Below are positions 8,108-16,519 of a DNA stretch of 64,000 nt, piece by piece. The stretch spans positions 1,240,001 to 1,304,000 of the forward strand of contig NZ_JAGSYA010000004.1 of NCBI RefSeq assembly GCF_025685395.1, written 5' to 3'. The stretch is from Terriglobus tenax (GTDB taxonomy: Bacteria; Acidobacteriota; Terriglobia; Terriglobales; Acidobacteriaceae). The notes beneath the pieces were generated by a model. That model ran no database searches. It was not told the origin of the DNA and saw only the letters and a list, made by a program, of their open reading frames with translations. Numbering within the stretch: the first letter of the stretch is position 1; every line of letters begins with the position of its first letter. A program made the translations under genes and the position numbers.

Positions 8108-8759
8108 CCGCTTCCAGCGTGATGCATTCCCATCCGCATCCGCCGGGATTGCGGCGGCGGTCGAAGTGAAAGTGCAGCTCCTGCTCGCTGCTCACCGGCC
8201 TGCCGTTCTTCACCGCCGGATGAAAGACCCACTGCTCCACCGTGGCCACTACCATCTGGTCCACCTGGCGGCCAATGCCGCGGCGGGCGTGCACGCGAAT
8301 GATGTGGCCGGTGTCGTCAATCTGCAGATCGACGTAGATATCGGCAGTAGCCCCCGCATCGGACAGGTCAGGCCGCTCGGCCGGAAACGCCTGCACGTAG
8401 GCAAGGCTGACATTGCCCTCTCCCAGGGCCTCGTTCCCACGCTCTCCCGGCGGATCGACCCGAGCCTCGATGGTCTTTGGCGCCTCCACAACCTTCCTGG
8501 GCGGCAGCCGATGCCTCAGCGGACGCTTCATCTCGTGTGTCTGCGAAAGCTTACCGGGGTTGTAGGTCATCAGGGGACGAACGCCCTGCCTGGTTCCCGC
8601 GGGGCGCAGACGATGCGCACCAATCCACCACGCATTCGTCACCAGGAAGAGCGCCAGCAGATGCACCGCGGTCGACACGGCGACCCTGCCCTGCTGCGTC
8701 TGCAGCCACAGCCGGAACGGACGTACGCGGATGCGAAACTGCTCTCCCATGCGGCCCAT
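8103..8759 (-). CDS. TonB-like C-terminal domain protein
   Basis: The start codon is at 8759 (GGAGGA lies about 11 bp before it), giving 218 residues; a second ATG 9 bp inside is possible. A single N-terminal membrane helix (about 25-42, VSTAVHLLALFLVTNAWWIG) anchors a periplasmic part. The C-terminal ~100 residues match the TonB C-terminal fold: ADIYVDLQIDDTGHIIRVHARRGIG..VDQMVVATVEQWVFHPAVKNGRPVS. Such proteins transmit proton-motive energy to outer-membrane receptors or serve as structural TonB-domain proteins. No exbB/exbD neighbour is present. It is divergent from the secreted protein at 8827, with a 67-bp gap that must hold both promoters. Confidence 0.8.
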   Translation of the reverse strand: MGRMGEQFRIRVRPFRLWLQTQQGRVAVSTAVHLLALFLVTNAWWIGAHRLRPAGTRQGVRPLMTYNPGKLSQTHEMKRPLRHRLPPRKVVEAPKTIEARVDPPGERGNEALGEGNVSLAYVQAFPAERPDLSDAGATADIYVDLQIDDTGHIIRVHARRGIGRQVDQMVVATVEQWVFHPAVKNGRPVSSEQELHFHFDRRRNPGGCGWECITLEAD

Positions 8760-8826
8760 CGTACCGCAGCTCCTCCTGCACACGCGATGCTTTCCTGCGG
8801 TGCAATGCGCACGGTAGACTGCTGCG

Positions 8827-9366
8827 GTGAAAATCCTCACTCTTTCCGCCGCATTTGTGGTCACGCTTGCCTGCCCTGTTTTGGTCGCACAACCCCAGAA
8901 GGCGACCAGTAAAACCACCGTGACAAAGGCGCTTCCGCCTTTCTCCGGAACATGGATGCTGAACCCGAAGCGCAGCAAGCTGGCCAGGCCGATTGAAGGC
9001 GAGAGCAAGGCCGTCATCCAGTACGACGGCAAGAGCTGGCACTACATCCACTCGCACCAGGAGAACATCAACGCCGAGCCCGAGGCATGGCAGGTCACCA
9101 TGCCGGTCAATTCCCCCAAACTGCATGTTGAACCGGGCGAGGAGATCACCTTCCGCTCGCGCATCCGCCAGCAGGGCAATGCCATGTTGCTGGAGGAGTG
9201 GGGCACCACCGGCCACGGGCAGAAGATCCACAACACCGTCCGCTACACGCTGGAAGACAACAACAATACGCTGGTGCAGACAGAGGTTTCCGTCGGCCCG
9301 CTGGGACCGGTGCGGAATGTCTATGTTCTGGAACGCGTGGACGAAACCGGAGCCCGGGTGAAGTAA
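8827..9366 (+). CDS. Secreted protein of unknown function
   Basis: This 179-residue protein begins with GTG and a Sec signal peptide (KILTLSAAFVVTLACPVLVAQ, cleavage probably after VLVA). The mature part reads FSGTWMLNPKRSKL..., the start of a small beta-rich domain often seen in acidobacterial secreted proteins and reminiscent of lipocalin-like folds (repeated TFRSRIRQQGNAMLLEEW, RYTLEDNNNTLVQTEV). No catalytic motif is recognisable. The stop lies 4 bp from the convergent transpeptidase stop. Confidence 0.75.
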   Translation: MKILTLSAAFVVTLACPVLVAQPQKATSKTTVTKALPPFSGTWMLNPKRSKLARPIEGESKAVIQYDGKSWHYIHSHQENINAEPEAWQVTMPVNSPKLHVEPGEEITFRSRIRQQGNAMLLEEWGTTGHGQKIHNTVRYTLEDNNNTLVQTEVSVGPLGPVRNVYVLERVDETGARVK

Positions 9367-9370
9367 CGGC

Positions 9371-10726
9371 TTACTGGGCCGCTCCCGTTGCGCCGCCGGC
9401 AACCTGCTTGGGTCCATCCCCTGCTACCTGTTTCGGCTCGTCAGCGGCAACCGGAGTTGTCGCCGGCGCCGTCTTCTGCAGGAAGTAGCTCTTGTCGGCC
9501 ATCGCACGATAGAACAGTCCGGTCAGCTCGGCGGCCTTCGGCCCGAAGGTTGGGCGACCGCCTTCCAGGAAGAAAACCGTGACCATGCGTCCGCTGGGCG
9601 TATCCGCATAGCTGGCGAACCAGCCAAAGCGTGTCCCGTTGTTGGAACAGGTTCCTGTCTTGCCCAGCACCGGGAACTCGGTGAAGTTCGCACGCAGCGA
9701 GCGGGCCGTGCCATAGCGGGCATTCACCGCGCCGGCCATGCCCGGCAGCATCTCCGGAATCAGCGGACCGATGTCAAGAGTGCGCTTCACCTTCGGCTGA
9801 AAATTGGCGACGCCATCCGCCGTGGTGGGATGCTGCAGGTAGTAAAGCGTGCCACCGTTGGCAATGGAGGAGACCAGAGCGCCAAGCTGCAGCGGGGTCA
9901 TCGAGATGCTCTCACCAAACGAGCACATGCGGCCCACGCCACCCAGCTTCTCCGGCAGTTCCTCGTCGGGATAGATGCCAAGCTGTTCGCCTTCAATCTG
10001 ATAGCCGGCAAGCTCGCCCAGGCCAAACTGGTTGGCGTAGTGCTTCACCCGCTCAAAGCCCATGCGGCGGCCCAGCACTTCAAAGTATGGGTTCACGGAC
10101 TTCGCCAGCGCATAGTCCAGGTCCACGTTGTAATGGCCGCCCAGGTTCACCGGCGTATCGTGCTTGATCAGCCCCTCGGACAGCGCCGCCAGGGCCACGC
10201 TCAGCTTGATGGTCGAGCAGGGCTCGGCTCCGCGTGAGAGCGCCAGCTTCTGGTTCACCATGGCAAGGATGCGGCCATTGGCGGGGTCAATCGCCAGCGC
10301 CGTACCGTTCATGCTGCCCAGCGCCTGGATCAGCGACTCGCGAACGACCGGATCTTCCCCGGTGGTCACGTCACCCAGCGTCAGGTTATCGGCAAAGGAA
10401 CTCGCGGTAAACCGTTCAGAGTAGCGGCTGCGCGTGCGCTTGACGGCGAGCTTGGGAGCAGCTCCGCGCTTGCCTTTGACGGCAACCGCCCTGGATCTGG
10501 AAGATTTAGCAGGCGCTTCTTTGGCTACAGCGGACTTCGTCGCGCGGCGGCTATGTTGCAAACCGGACAGATGTGCCTTACCGCGCGGGCTCTCCTGCAC
10601 CTTGCTGCTGTGGGAGCGCTTTGCACTCGCAGGCGTGGGATCTGCCGCGACCGCGGCAAAGGTGGAAACGGCCAGCAGGCTGCCTGCAACCAGCCCTGGC
10701 AAATACTTCTTGAAGCCCTGAATCAT
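9371..10726 (-). CDS. Penicillin-binding transpeptidase with basic linker, behind ftsZ
   Basis: The protein has 451 residues. The ATG at 10726 is preferred over the GTG 9 bp upstream because AGGGA lies 10 bp before it. Residues 10-28 form a signal/anchor; 35-105 form a strongly basic, low-complexity linker rich in K, R, S and A. The transpeptidase domain follows, with the three active-site motifs STIK (171-174), SVN (210-212) and KTGT (355-358). It crosslinks peptidoglycan or hydrolyses related peptides and should bind beta-lactams. The pedestal/dimerisation domain usual in class B PBPs such as FtsI is absent. The position after ftsZ suggests a role in septation, which is inference. Confidence 0.87.
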   Translation of the reverse strand: MIQGFKKYLPGLVAGSLLAVSTFAAVAADPTPASAKRSHSSKVQESPRGKAHLSGLQHSRRATKSAVAKEAPAKSSRSRAVAVKGKRGAAPKLAVKRTRSRYSERFTASSFADNLTLGDVTTGEDPVVRESLIQALGSMNGTALAIDPANGRILAMVNQKLALSRGAEPCSTIKLSVALAALSEGLIKHDTPVNLGGHYNVDLDYALAKSVNPYFEVLGRRMGFERVKHYANQFGLGELAGYQIEGEQLGIYPDEELPEKLGGVGRMCSFGESISMTPLQLGALVSSIANGGTLYYLQHPTTADGVANFQPKVKRTLDIGPLIPEMLPGMAGAVNARYGTARSLRANFTEFPVLGKTGTCSNNGTRFGWFASYADTPSGRMVTVFFLEGGRPTFGPKAAELTGLFYRAMADKSYFLQKTAPATTPVAADEPKQVAGDGPKQVAGGATGAAQ

Positions 10727-10791
10727 GCGTCGCACATCCCTGCGCCAAATGCGTGCTAAGCGCCGATCTTGAATAGGTCTATCCTACCCCG

Positions 10792-10819
10792 CCTGGCCGG
10801 AATTATCGGCCCGGCCAGG
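10792..10819. other. Stem-loop between ftsZ and transpeptidase gene
   Basis: CCTGGCCGG (10792-10800) and CCGGCCAGG (10811-10819) form a perfect 9-bp stem with a 10-nt loop. No T-run follows on the minus strand, so it is more likely an RNA-processing or partial attenuation element than a full terminator. A small palindrome, TACCGG-A-CCGGTA, lies nearby at about 10836-10848. Confidence 0.5.
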
Positions 10820-10864
10820 TACAACTTTAGACGTGTACCGGACCGGTAAAGATCCATTTCCTGG

Positions 10865-12256
10865 CTACATGCCACCGCGACGCAGAAACGCCGGAATATC
10901 CAGCTCGTCCTGCTCCTGGCGGGGCGCTGCCGTCTGCTGTGCGGAAGCGAACAGATTCACCGGCTCCTGCGCGACAGGCTCGGCCATCGCCGGTTCCGCG
11001 CTGGGCTGCGATACGGCAATCTCTTCCACCGCCTCACCGGCCGGTTCCTCCGGCTGCTGCGGCATGGCGCCAGCGTCACGGCGCTCCCGTCCGGTACGGA
11101 AAAAGTCGTCGTCGAACACAGAAGACGAGGGCTCCGGCCGCTGCGCGATGGGAATCTCCATCTTGGGCGCTGCGGGAGTTTCGCTTGCGAAACGCGGCAT
11201 TGCCGGCGGACGTGCGTCGTAACGCGTGGAAGGCTCCAGGGCCTCATTCAGCATGCGCTCGCGCCGCTGTGGCATCTCCTGCTTGAAGCCGGTGGCGATA
11301 ACGGTGATCTTCAGATCCTCGCCCATTGTTTCGTCCAGCACAGCACCGAAGATGATATTTGCGTCCTCGTGCGCCGCGTTCTGGATGATCGTCGAAGCCT
11401 CGTTGACCTCGCTCAGCTTGATGGAGCTGGAACCCGTGATGTTGATCAGGATGCCGCGCGCTCCGTCGATGGCGCCGGCCTCCAGCAGAGGCGACGCCAT
11501 GGCCGCCATGGCCGCATCCACGGCACGGCTCTGGCCGCTGCGGACCGCCGTTCCCATCACGGCATAGCCCATGCCCGCCATCGTCGTCTTCACGTCGGCA
11601 AAGTCGCGGTTGATGATGCCGGGGATGGTAATGATGTCCGAGATGCCCTGGACACCCTGGCGCAGAACATCATCGGCAATCCGGAAGCTCTCAAAGAAGC
11701 CCGCATCCTTGGCCACGGCCAGCAGCTTTTCATTCGGAATCACGATGACCGTGTCGACAGCATCCAGCAGCTCCTGCAGGCCACGCTCGGCCTGCGTCAT
11801 GCGACGCTTGCCTTCAAAGCCGAAAGGCCGCGTGACCACGGCAACCGTCAGGGCGCCCATCTCGCTGGCCAGCGAGGCGATCACCGGGGCAGCTCCGGTT
11901 CCTGTTCCACCGCCAAGACCAGCAGTGACAAACACCATGTCCGCGCCTTCCAGCGCCTCAATAATCTTGTCGGAGTCTTCCAGGGCCGCGCGGCGACCCA
12001 CATCAGGATTCGCACCCGCACCCAGCCCGGCCGTCAGCTTCACACCCAGTTGCAGCTTCACCGGTGCCAGCGAGCCTTCCAGGGCCTGCGCATCCGTGTT
12101 CGCGGCGATAAACTCAACACCCTCTACCCGGGCGGCAATCATGCGGTTCACCGCATTGTTGCCGCCTCCGCCTACACCAATCACCTTGATCTTGGCGCCC
12201 GTGCGGGTCTCGTCGTTGTAGTGGATGCGGATTGGGTCTTCAGGCATATAAGACAT
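10865..12256 (-). CDS. ftsZ: Cell division GTPase FtsZ
   Basis: This 463-residue tubulin homologue forms the Z-ring. The GTP-binding signature [10 protein letters not shown] is at residues 115-124, preceded by [18 protein letters not shown]. The T7 and catalytic regions are intact ([15 protein letters not shown]). A variable linker of about 100 residues follows the globular core, and the C-terminal tail ends in DIPAFLRR, the conserved peptide that binds FtsA and other anchors. It is downstream of ftsA with a 126-bp gap, long enough for a separate promoter. Start ATG at 12256; an ATG three codons later is also possible. Confidence 0.97.
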   Translation of the reverse strand: MSYMPEDPIRIHYNDETRTGAKIKVIGVGGGGNNAVNRMIAARVEGVEFIAANTDAQALEGSLAPVKLQLGVKLTAGLGAGANPDVGRRAALEDSDKIIEALEGADMVFVTAGLGGGTGTGAAPVIASLASEMGALTVAVVTRPFGFEGKRRMTQAERGLQELLDAVDTVIVIPNEKLLAVAKDAGFFESFRIADDVLRQGVQGISDIITIPGIINRDFADVKTTMAGMGYAVMGTAVRSGQSRAVDAAMAAMASPLLEAGAIDGARGILINITGSSSIKLSEVNEASTIIQNAAHEDANIIFGAVLDETMGEDLKITVIATGFKQEMPQRRERMLNEALEPSTRYDARPPAMPRFASETPAAPKMEIPIAQRPEPSSSVFDDDFFRTGRERRDAGAMPQQPEEPAGEAVEEIAVSQPSAEPAMAEPVAQEPVNLFASAQQTAAPRQEQDELDIPAFLRRGGM

Positions 12257-12382
12257 GGGGGTGTGTTGACTCCTGCGTTAATGGTCATTCTGTCACCCCC
12301 GATTGTGCAAGGAAATGCGGAAGTTCAAATGACGGTTATCAAGTTCGATTCCTGGAACCAGAAAGCTCTCAGCTTTTAGCCT

Positions 12383-13612
12383 CTACATGGTGCCCGCAAA
12401 GATGGCCTTCAGCTTGGCGCGCAGGCCCATCTCTTCACTGGCACGGCGCACCTGTGTGCGATGCGTATAGAGCAGCATCCCGATCGCCGCGGCAAACTCC
12501 GGCTGCGCCAGCTCCTCCGGCATCCGTGACAAAGGTACCGGGTACCCGACACGCGCCGGCACACGCAGCATGGACTCCGCCACATCCAGCAGGCCAGTCA
12601 GCTTGGCCGATCCGCCAGTGAAGACTAATCCTGCTCCCAGTGCCTCCAGAACGCCGCCCTGCCGCAGATTATCCCGCAGCATCTGCATCAGCTCCCGCGC
12701 GCGTGGCTCCAGAATCTCCGCCAGATAACGGTGACGCACAATGCGTGCGGGCTGTCCGCCGCTTAGCGCCAGGTTGCCGCCAATCTCAATCTCGTTCAAC
12801 TGCGGAACACTGGTCACCACACAGTTGCCCCACAGCTGCTTCAACTGCTCAGCCTCTTCCACCGGCACATGCAGACCCACGGCAAGATCATTGCTGAAGT
12901 GGTCGCCACCGATGGGCAGTACCGCCGTGTGCGCCACGGCGCCCTCGAAGTAGACCACCATCTCCGTCGTACTGGCGCCGATGTCCGCAATGCAGACACC
13001 CAGCTCGCGCTCGTCCGCGCTCAGCACAGCCTCGGCGGCCGCAATGCCCTCGTAGACCGTGTCCAGAACTTCCAGGCCCGCCCTGTTCGCGCAGGTAACC
13101 ACCGACTGCGCCACACCGCCGGAGCAGGTGGACAGATGCAGGTTGACCTCAAGCTTGGTGCCCACCATGCCCACCGGATCGTGAATGCCCGGCTGGTCGT
13201 CCAGGATGAACTCCTGCGGCAACAGGTGCAGAATCTCGCGATCGGCAGGCAGTGCGACGGAGCGCGCCCGATCCACGGCCGCCTTCACCTCTTCGCGCGT
13301 AATCTCGCGCATGCGGCTGCCCATGCTGATGCCGCCACGGCTGTTGACGCCACGAACATGCATCCCGCCCACACCGACAACCGCCGTCTCAATGCCGGCC
13401 TTGGCCGTACGTTCTGCCGCCAGCGCGGCCTTGTTGATGGCGTCCGCCGCCGGCCCAAGGTCGGCAATCAACCCCTTGCGCATGCCCTTTGAGATTTCAA
13501 TGCCATGGCCGCGATAGCGCAGCACGCCGTCCAGCACCTCACCCACCAGGACGCAACTCTTTGAGTTGCCGGCATCGAGCACTGTAATCAGGTTTTCCTG
13601 GGGCTGCTTCAT
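12383..13612 (-). CDS. ftsA: Cell division protein FtsA
   Basis: This 409-residue actin-fold ATPase tethers FtsZ to the membrane. The N-terminal phosphate loop ITVLDAGNSKSCVLVGEV, the SHS2-domain block GGMHVRGVNSRG and VCIADIGASTTEMVVYFEG (phosphate 2) are visible, and VFTGGSAKLTGLLDVAE is the adenosine motif. The C-terminus RAKLKAIFAGTM is a plausible amphipathic membrane-targeting helix. Its ATG overlaps the ftsQ stop (ATGA), indicating translational coupling. Confidence 0.95.
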   Translation of the reverse strand: MKQPQENLITVLDAGNSKSCVLVGEVLDGVLRYRGHGIEISKGMRKGLIADLGPAADAINKAALAAERTAKAGIETAVVGVGGMHVRGVNSRGGISMGSRMREITREEVKAAVDRARSVALPADREILHLLPQEFILDDQPGIHDPVGMVGTKLEVNLHLSTCSGGVAQSVVTCANRAGLEVLDTVYEGIAAAEAVLSADERELGVCIADIGASTTEMVVYFEGAVAHTAVLPIGGDHFSNDLAVGLHVPVEEAEQLKQLWGNCVVTSVPQLNEIEIGGNLALSGGQPARIVRHRYLAEILEPRARELMQMLRDNLRQGGVLEALGAGLVFTGGSAKLTGLLDVAESMLRVPARVGYPVPLSRMPEELAQPEFAAAIGMLLYTHRTQVRRASEEMGLRAKLKAIFAGTM

Positions 13613-14949
13613 GGTTGCACCCCCGCTGCCGCAGGCTTCTCAAGCAGAGCCTTTGGAGGACGCGCCACCTGCCCCGGCTTCGCAATCGGCATCTTCCACT
13701 TCGCCGCAGGCTTTGCAGCCGGCTTCACCGCAGCCGGTCTAGGTGCCGCAGCAGGCCCGGCCAGGCGGCTGGCAACATCCTCCGGGATACCGGAGCTCGT
13801 GTCCTTGACCGGAGCCGCGGTCGCCACCGTCGGCTTTGGCCTGGCAACCGTTTTCGGAACCACCGCAGCCTTCACCACCGGCTTTACAGCAGGCTCCGGC
13901 TTTGGCGCAGCTACCGCCGCTGCAGGGGCAACCGGCGCAGCAGGTGCAGGAGCGGGCGCATTGCCCGCGGTGCTGACAGCCGTCGACGCAGGCGCGGCCG
14001 CTCCGCCATCCTTGGCCATCTCCAGCACCACCTGTGTCTCATACCGCATATCCGCGGAGGCCAGCTTCGGATACTGTTGCTTCCACTCCGGCAGATGCTG
14101 CTGGAACTTCTGGTAGCGGTCCAGGAACTTGTCGTCACCGAAGTGCACCAAAACCTCAGTGCTGTGATCCGGAATCAGCGCCTTCACATCCTCGGGGTTG
14201 TGGACATCCACCTCGCTGAGCTGGTCACTGATCTTCGTTCCGCCCCCATCAATCTCTGCGATAAAGCGCTGGTAAAGCTTCATCCGCGCCGCACGAGTAC
14301 CCGCCGGGTCGTTGGCGGCAATGCCGGTCACTACCGGGAAGGAATAACGAGGATCGCCCGCGGCATCGGCAGGCAGATCAAGAATGACGCCATCGGCATC
14401 CACCAGGCGAATGCCGTCATTCTGGCGCAGGTAGGCCACCGGTGTACGCTCCACCACCGCGACGCGCAGCTTGTTTGGCAGCAGGCGCATGACCGTGGCA
14501 TGTTCCACCCAGGGCAGGCTCTCCAGCTCCTGGCGACGGTCGGCCAGCGGCACGTGGAAGATGTTCCGCTCCACGTCCTCGCCAAAAATGCTGAGCATCT
14601 GCGGCCGCGTTACGTGCGTATTGCCTGCAATCTCAATGGAGGCCGAACTCGCGATGCGGAAACGCTCATCCTTCATCAGGTAGTTGCGGGCAAGCAGGAA
14701 CCCACCCGTCAGCCCGGCCAGCCCAAGCACCAGTCCGGACGCAGCGGCGATGCGACCCCACCGGGTCTGCGGCAGCAGTCCCTTGCGCACGCGCACACGC
14801 TGGCTGGAACGGAAGAACTCAGCCTCGTCCTCGGCGTACTCATCCTCGGCACGACGACGTCGCCGGCTGCGGTCGACCTCCTGGTTGGGGTACGAATCCG
14901 GTACGGGATCAGCGTGTTCCAGAGCGCGTTTTGAAAGAAATTCTGGCAT
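13609..14949 (-). CDS. ftsQ: Cell division protein FtsQ with Ala/Pro-rich tail
   Basis: The protein has 446 residues: an acidic/arginine-rich cytoplasmic head (1-60), one membrane helix (about 66-88), a POTRA domain (about 98-170; SIEIAGNTHVTRPQMLSIFG) and an FtsQ beta domain to about 310. FtsQ links the FtsBL and FtsWI complex in the divisome. Residues 313-446 form a long low-complexity periplasmic tail rich in A, P and K, with repeated AAP and KPAAKP units, making the protein much longer than E. coli FtsQ (276). It overlaps ftsA by 4 bp and follows murC; no ddl or murB separates them. Confidence 0.93.
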   Translation of the reverse strand: MPEFLSKRALEHADPVPDSYPNQEVDRSRRRRRAEDEYAEDEAEFFRSSQRVRVRKGLLPQTRWGRIAAASGLVLGLAGLTGGFLLARNYLMKDERFRIASSASIEIAGNTHVTRPQMLSIFGEDVERNIFHVPLADRRQELESLPWVEHATVMRLLPNKLRVAVVERTPVAYLRQNDGIRLVDADGVILDLPADAAGDPRYSFPVVTGIAANDPAGTRAARMKLYQRFIAEIDGGGTKISDQLSEVDVHNPEDVKALIPDHSTEVLVHFGDDKFLDRYQKFQQHLPEWKQQYPKLASADMRYETQVVLEMAKDGGAAAPASTAVSTAGNAPAPAPAAPVAPAAAVAAPKPEPAVKPVVKAAVVPKTVARPKPTVATAAPVKDTSSGIPEDVASRLAGPAAAPRPAAVKPAAKPAAKWKMPIAKPGQVARPPKALLEKPAAAGVQP

Positions 14950-15061
14950 CGGGCAAAGCGAAATGCAGGAGGGAATACCGCAAACGTGCTCGCGAATCCG
15001 CTTCGACTATAAATTGACGGCGGCCCATTTCAGCCGCGTGCGTATCCGGGAAGATACCTCT

Positions 15062-16441
15062 TTAAGCCTTCTCTTCCAGTCTGGCCAAAAGCTGGGGCCC
15101 GGCCTGGAAGACATTTCCAGCGCCCAGAGTCAGGATCACGTCCCCCTCCCGCGCCTCAGCCGCCAGGGCATTCACCGCCGCGTCCATGCTTTCTGCATGG
15201 GCAACCGACGGATGCCCGTTGCGGCGAATCTCTTCCACCAGCGCAGGCGTGTTGACGCCGGGAATCGGCTGCTCGCTGGCCGCGTAGATGTCCAGCACCC
15301 GCAGCACATCCGAATCGCGGAACGACGCCGCAAACTCCGCCATCAGGTCGCGCGTGCGTGTGTAACGATGCGGTTGAAAGAGCACCAGGACACGCCCATA
15401 GCCGCACTCCCGCGCGGCGCGCAGCGTCGCCTGCACCTCGGTAGGATGGTGCCCGTAATCATCCACCACCGTCACTCCACGGGCCACACCCTTAATCTGG
15501 AAGCGGCGGTCCACACCGCGGAAGGCGGCAACTCCCTCTACAATCTTCTCGTCCGGCACGCCGAGTTGCACGCCAATCGCCACCGCCGCCGTCGCGTTCA
15601 GCACATTGTGCTTGCCCGGCACATGCAGTTCCAGCGGACCGATGCGGCGGCCCTGGTAGGCCACCTGGAAGCGCTGATGGGTTCCTGCAACACGGGGCAG
15701 CAGTTCCACCCGGAAGTCAGCCTCCGCGCGCTCGCCATAGGTATGGATGCGACGGCTGGCGCGTGGCAGCAGCTTCCGCAGTTGTTCGTTGTCAATGCAG
15801 GCCGTTACCGCGCCGTAGAACGGAACGCGGTCCATGAAGGTGAGGAAGGCTCCCTCCACATCCTCCATATCGCGGTAGCAGTCCATGTGCTCGCGGTCCA
15901 GATTGGTCACAATGGCCAGCACGCTGGGCAGCTTCAGAAAGGAGCGGTCGCTTTCGTCGGCTTCCGCCACCAAATACTGCGAGTTGCCCAGGCGCGCGTT
16001 CGACCCCAGCGCCGCCACTCGGCCACCGACCACAACCGTCGGGTCCAGCCCACCGGAAGCAAGCACGGACGCAACCATCGAAGTCGTCGTCGTTTTGCCA
16101 TGCATCCCGGCCACGGCGATGCCGTACTTCAGACGCATCAGCTCCGCCAGCATCTCGGCCCGCTGAATCACCGGAACCTTGCGAGCCTTGGCCTCCAGTA
16201 CCTCGGGATTGTCCTTTGCGACGGCGGAGCTGGTCACCACCACATCAGCCCCGGTGGCATTCTCCGCACGGTGCCCTTCAAAGATCACAGCACCAAGCTT
16301 CTCCAGACGGTCCGTCACAGGCGACCGCCGCAGGTCAGAGCCGGAGACCGAATACCCCATCGTCAACAGGATCTCCGCAATCCCGCTCATGCCAATGCCG
16401 CCAATGCCAATAAAGTGAACCCGCTGTGTCGGTGCAAACAT
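15062..16441 (-). CDS. murC: UDP-N-acetylmuramate--L-alanine ligase MurC
   Basis: This 459-residue cytoplasmic ligase adds L-Ala to UDP-MurNAc with ATP. The N-terminal Rossmann-type motif VHFIGIGGIGMSGIAEILL and the ATP loop GMHGKTTTTSMVASVL are diagnostic, with HHPTEVQATLRAAR and FQPHRYTRTRDL in the C-terminal domain. ATG at 16441 is chosen because it yields the typical MFxPxxRVHF start; a TTG at 16450 is in frame. It opens the division cluster, directly after the terminator of the upstream receptor gene. Confidence 0.96.
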   Translation of the reverse strand: MFAPTQRVHFIGIGGIGMSGIAEILLTMGYSVSGSDLRRSPVTDRLEKLGAVIFEGHRAENATGADVVVTSSAVAKDNPEVLEAKARKVPVIQRAEMLAELMRLKYGIAVAGMHGKTTTTSMVASVLASGGLDPTVVVGGRVAALGSNARLGNSQYLVAEADESDRSFLKLPSVLAIVTNLDREHMDCYRDMEDVEGAFLTFMDRVPFYGAVTACIDNEQLRKLLPRASRRIHTYGERAEADFRVELLPRVAGTHQRFQVAYQGRRIGPLELHVPGKHNVLNATAAVAIGVQLGVPDEKIVEGVAAFRGVDRRFQIKGVARGVTVVDDYGHHPTEVQATLRAARECGYGRVLVLFQPHRYTRTRDLMAEFAASFRDSDVLRVLDIYAASEQPIPGVNTPALVEEIRRNGHPSVAHAESMDAAVNALAAEAREGDVILTLGAGNVFQAGPQLLARLEEKA

Positions 16442-16470
16442 ACTCTTCAATCTATCAAGTGCAGCTAAAA

Positions 16471-16506
16471 GAAAAAGGGCCGCGACCGAGGTCGCGGCCC
16501 TTTCAG
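16471..16506 (-). terminator. Terminator of the Oar-like receptor gene
   Basis: On the minus strand a GC-rich stem (AAGGGCCGCGACC pairing with GGTCGCGGCCCTT) is followed by TTTTTCTTTT. It lies just after the receptor stop codon at 16520 and before murC, so murC needs its own promoter nearby. Confidence 0.9.
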
Positions 16507-16519
16507 GGTTAGGAGAGCG

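Noticed and set aside
12343-12366. tRNA T-arm-like string AGTTCGATTCCTGGAACCA between ftsA and ftsZ
   Set aside because: The bases on each side of the TTCGATT loop do not pair, and no D-arm, anticodon arm or acceptor partner is found upstream.
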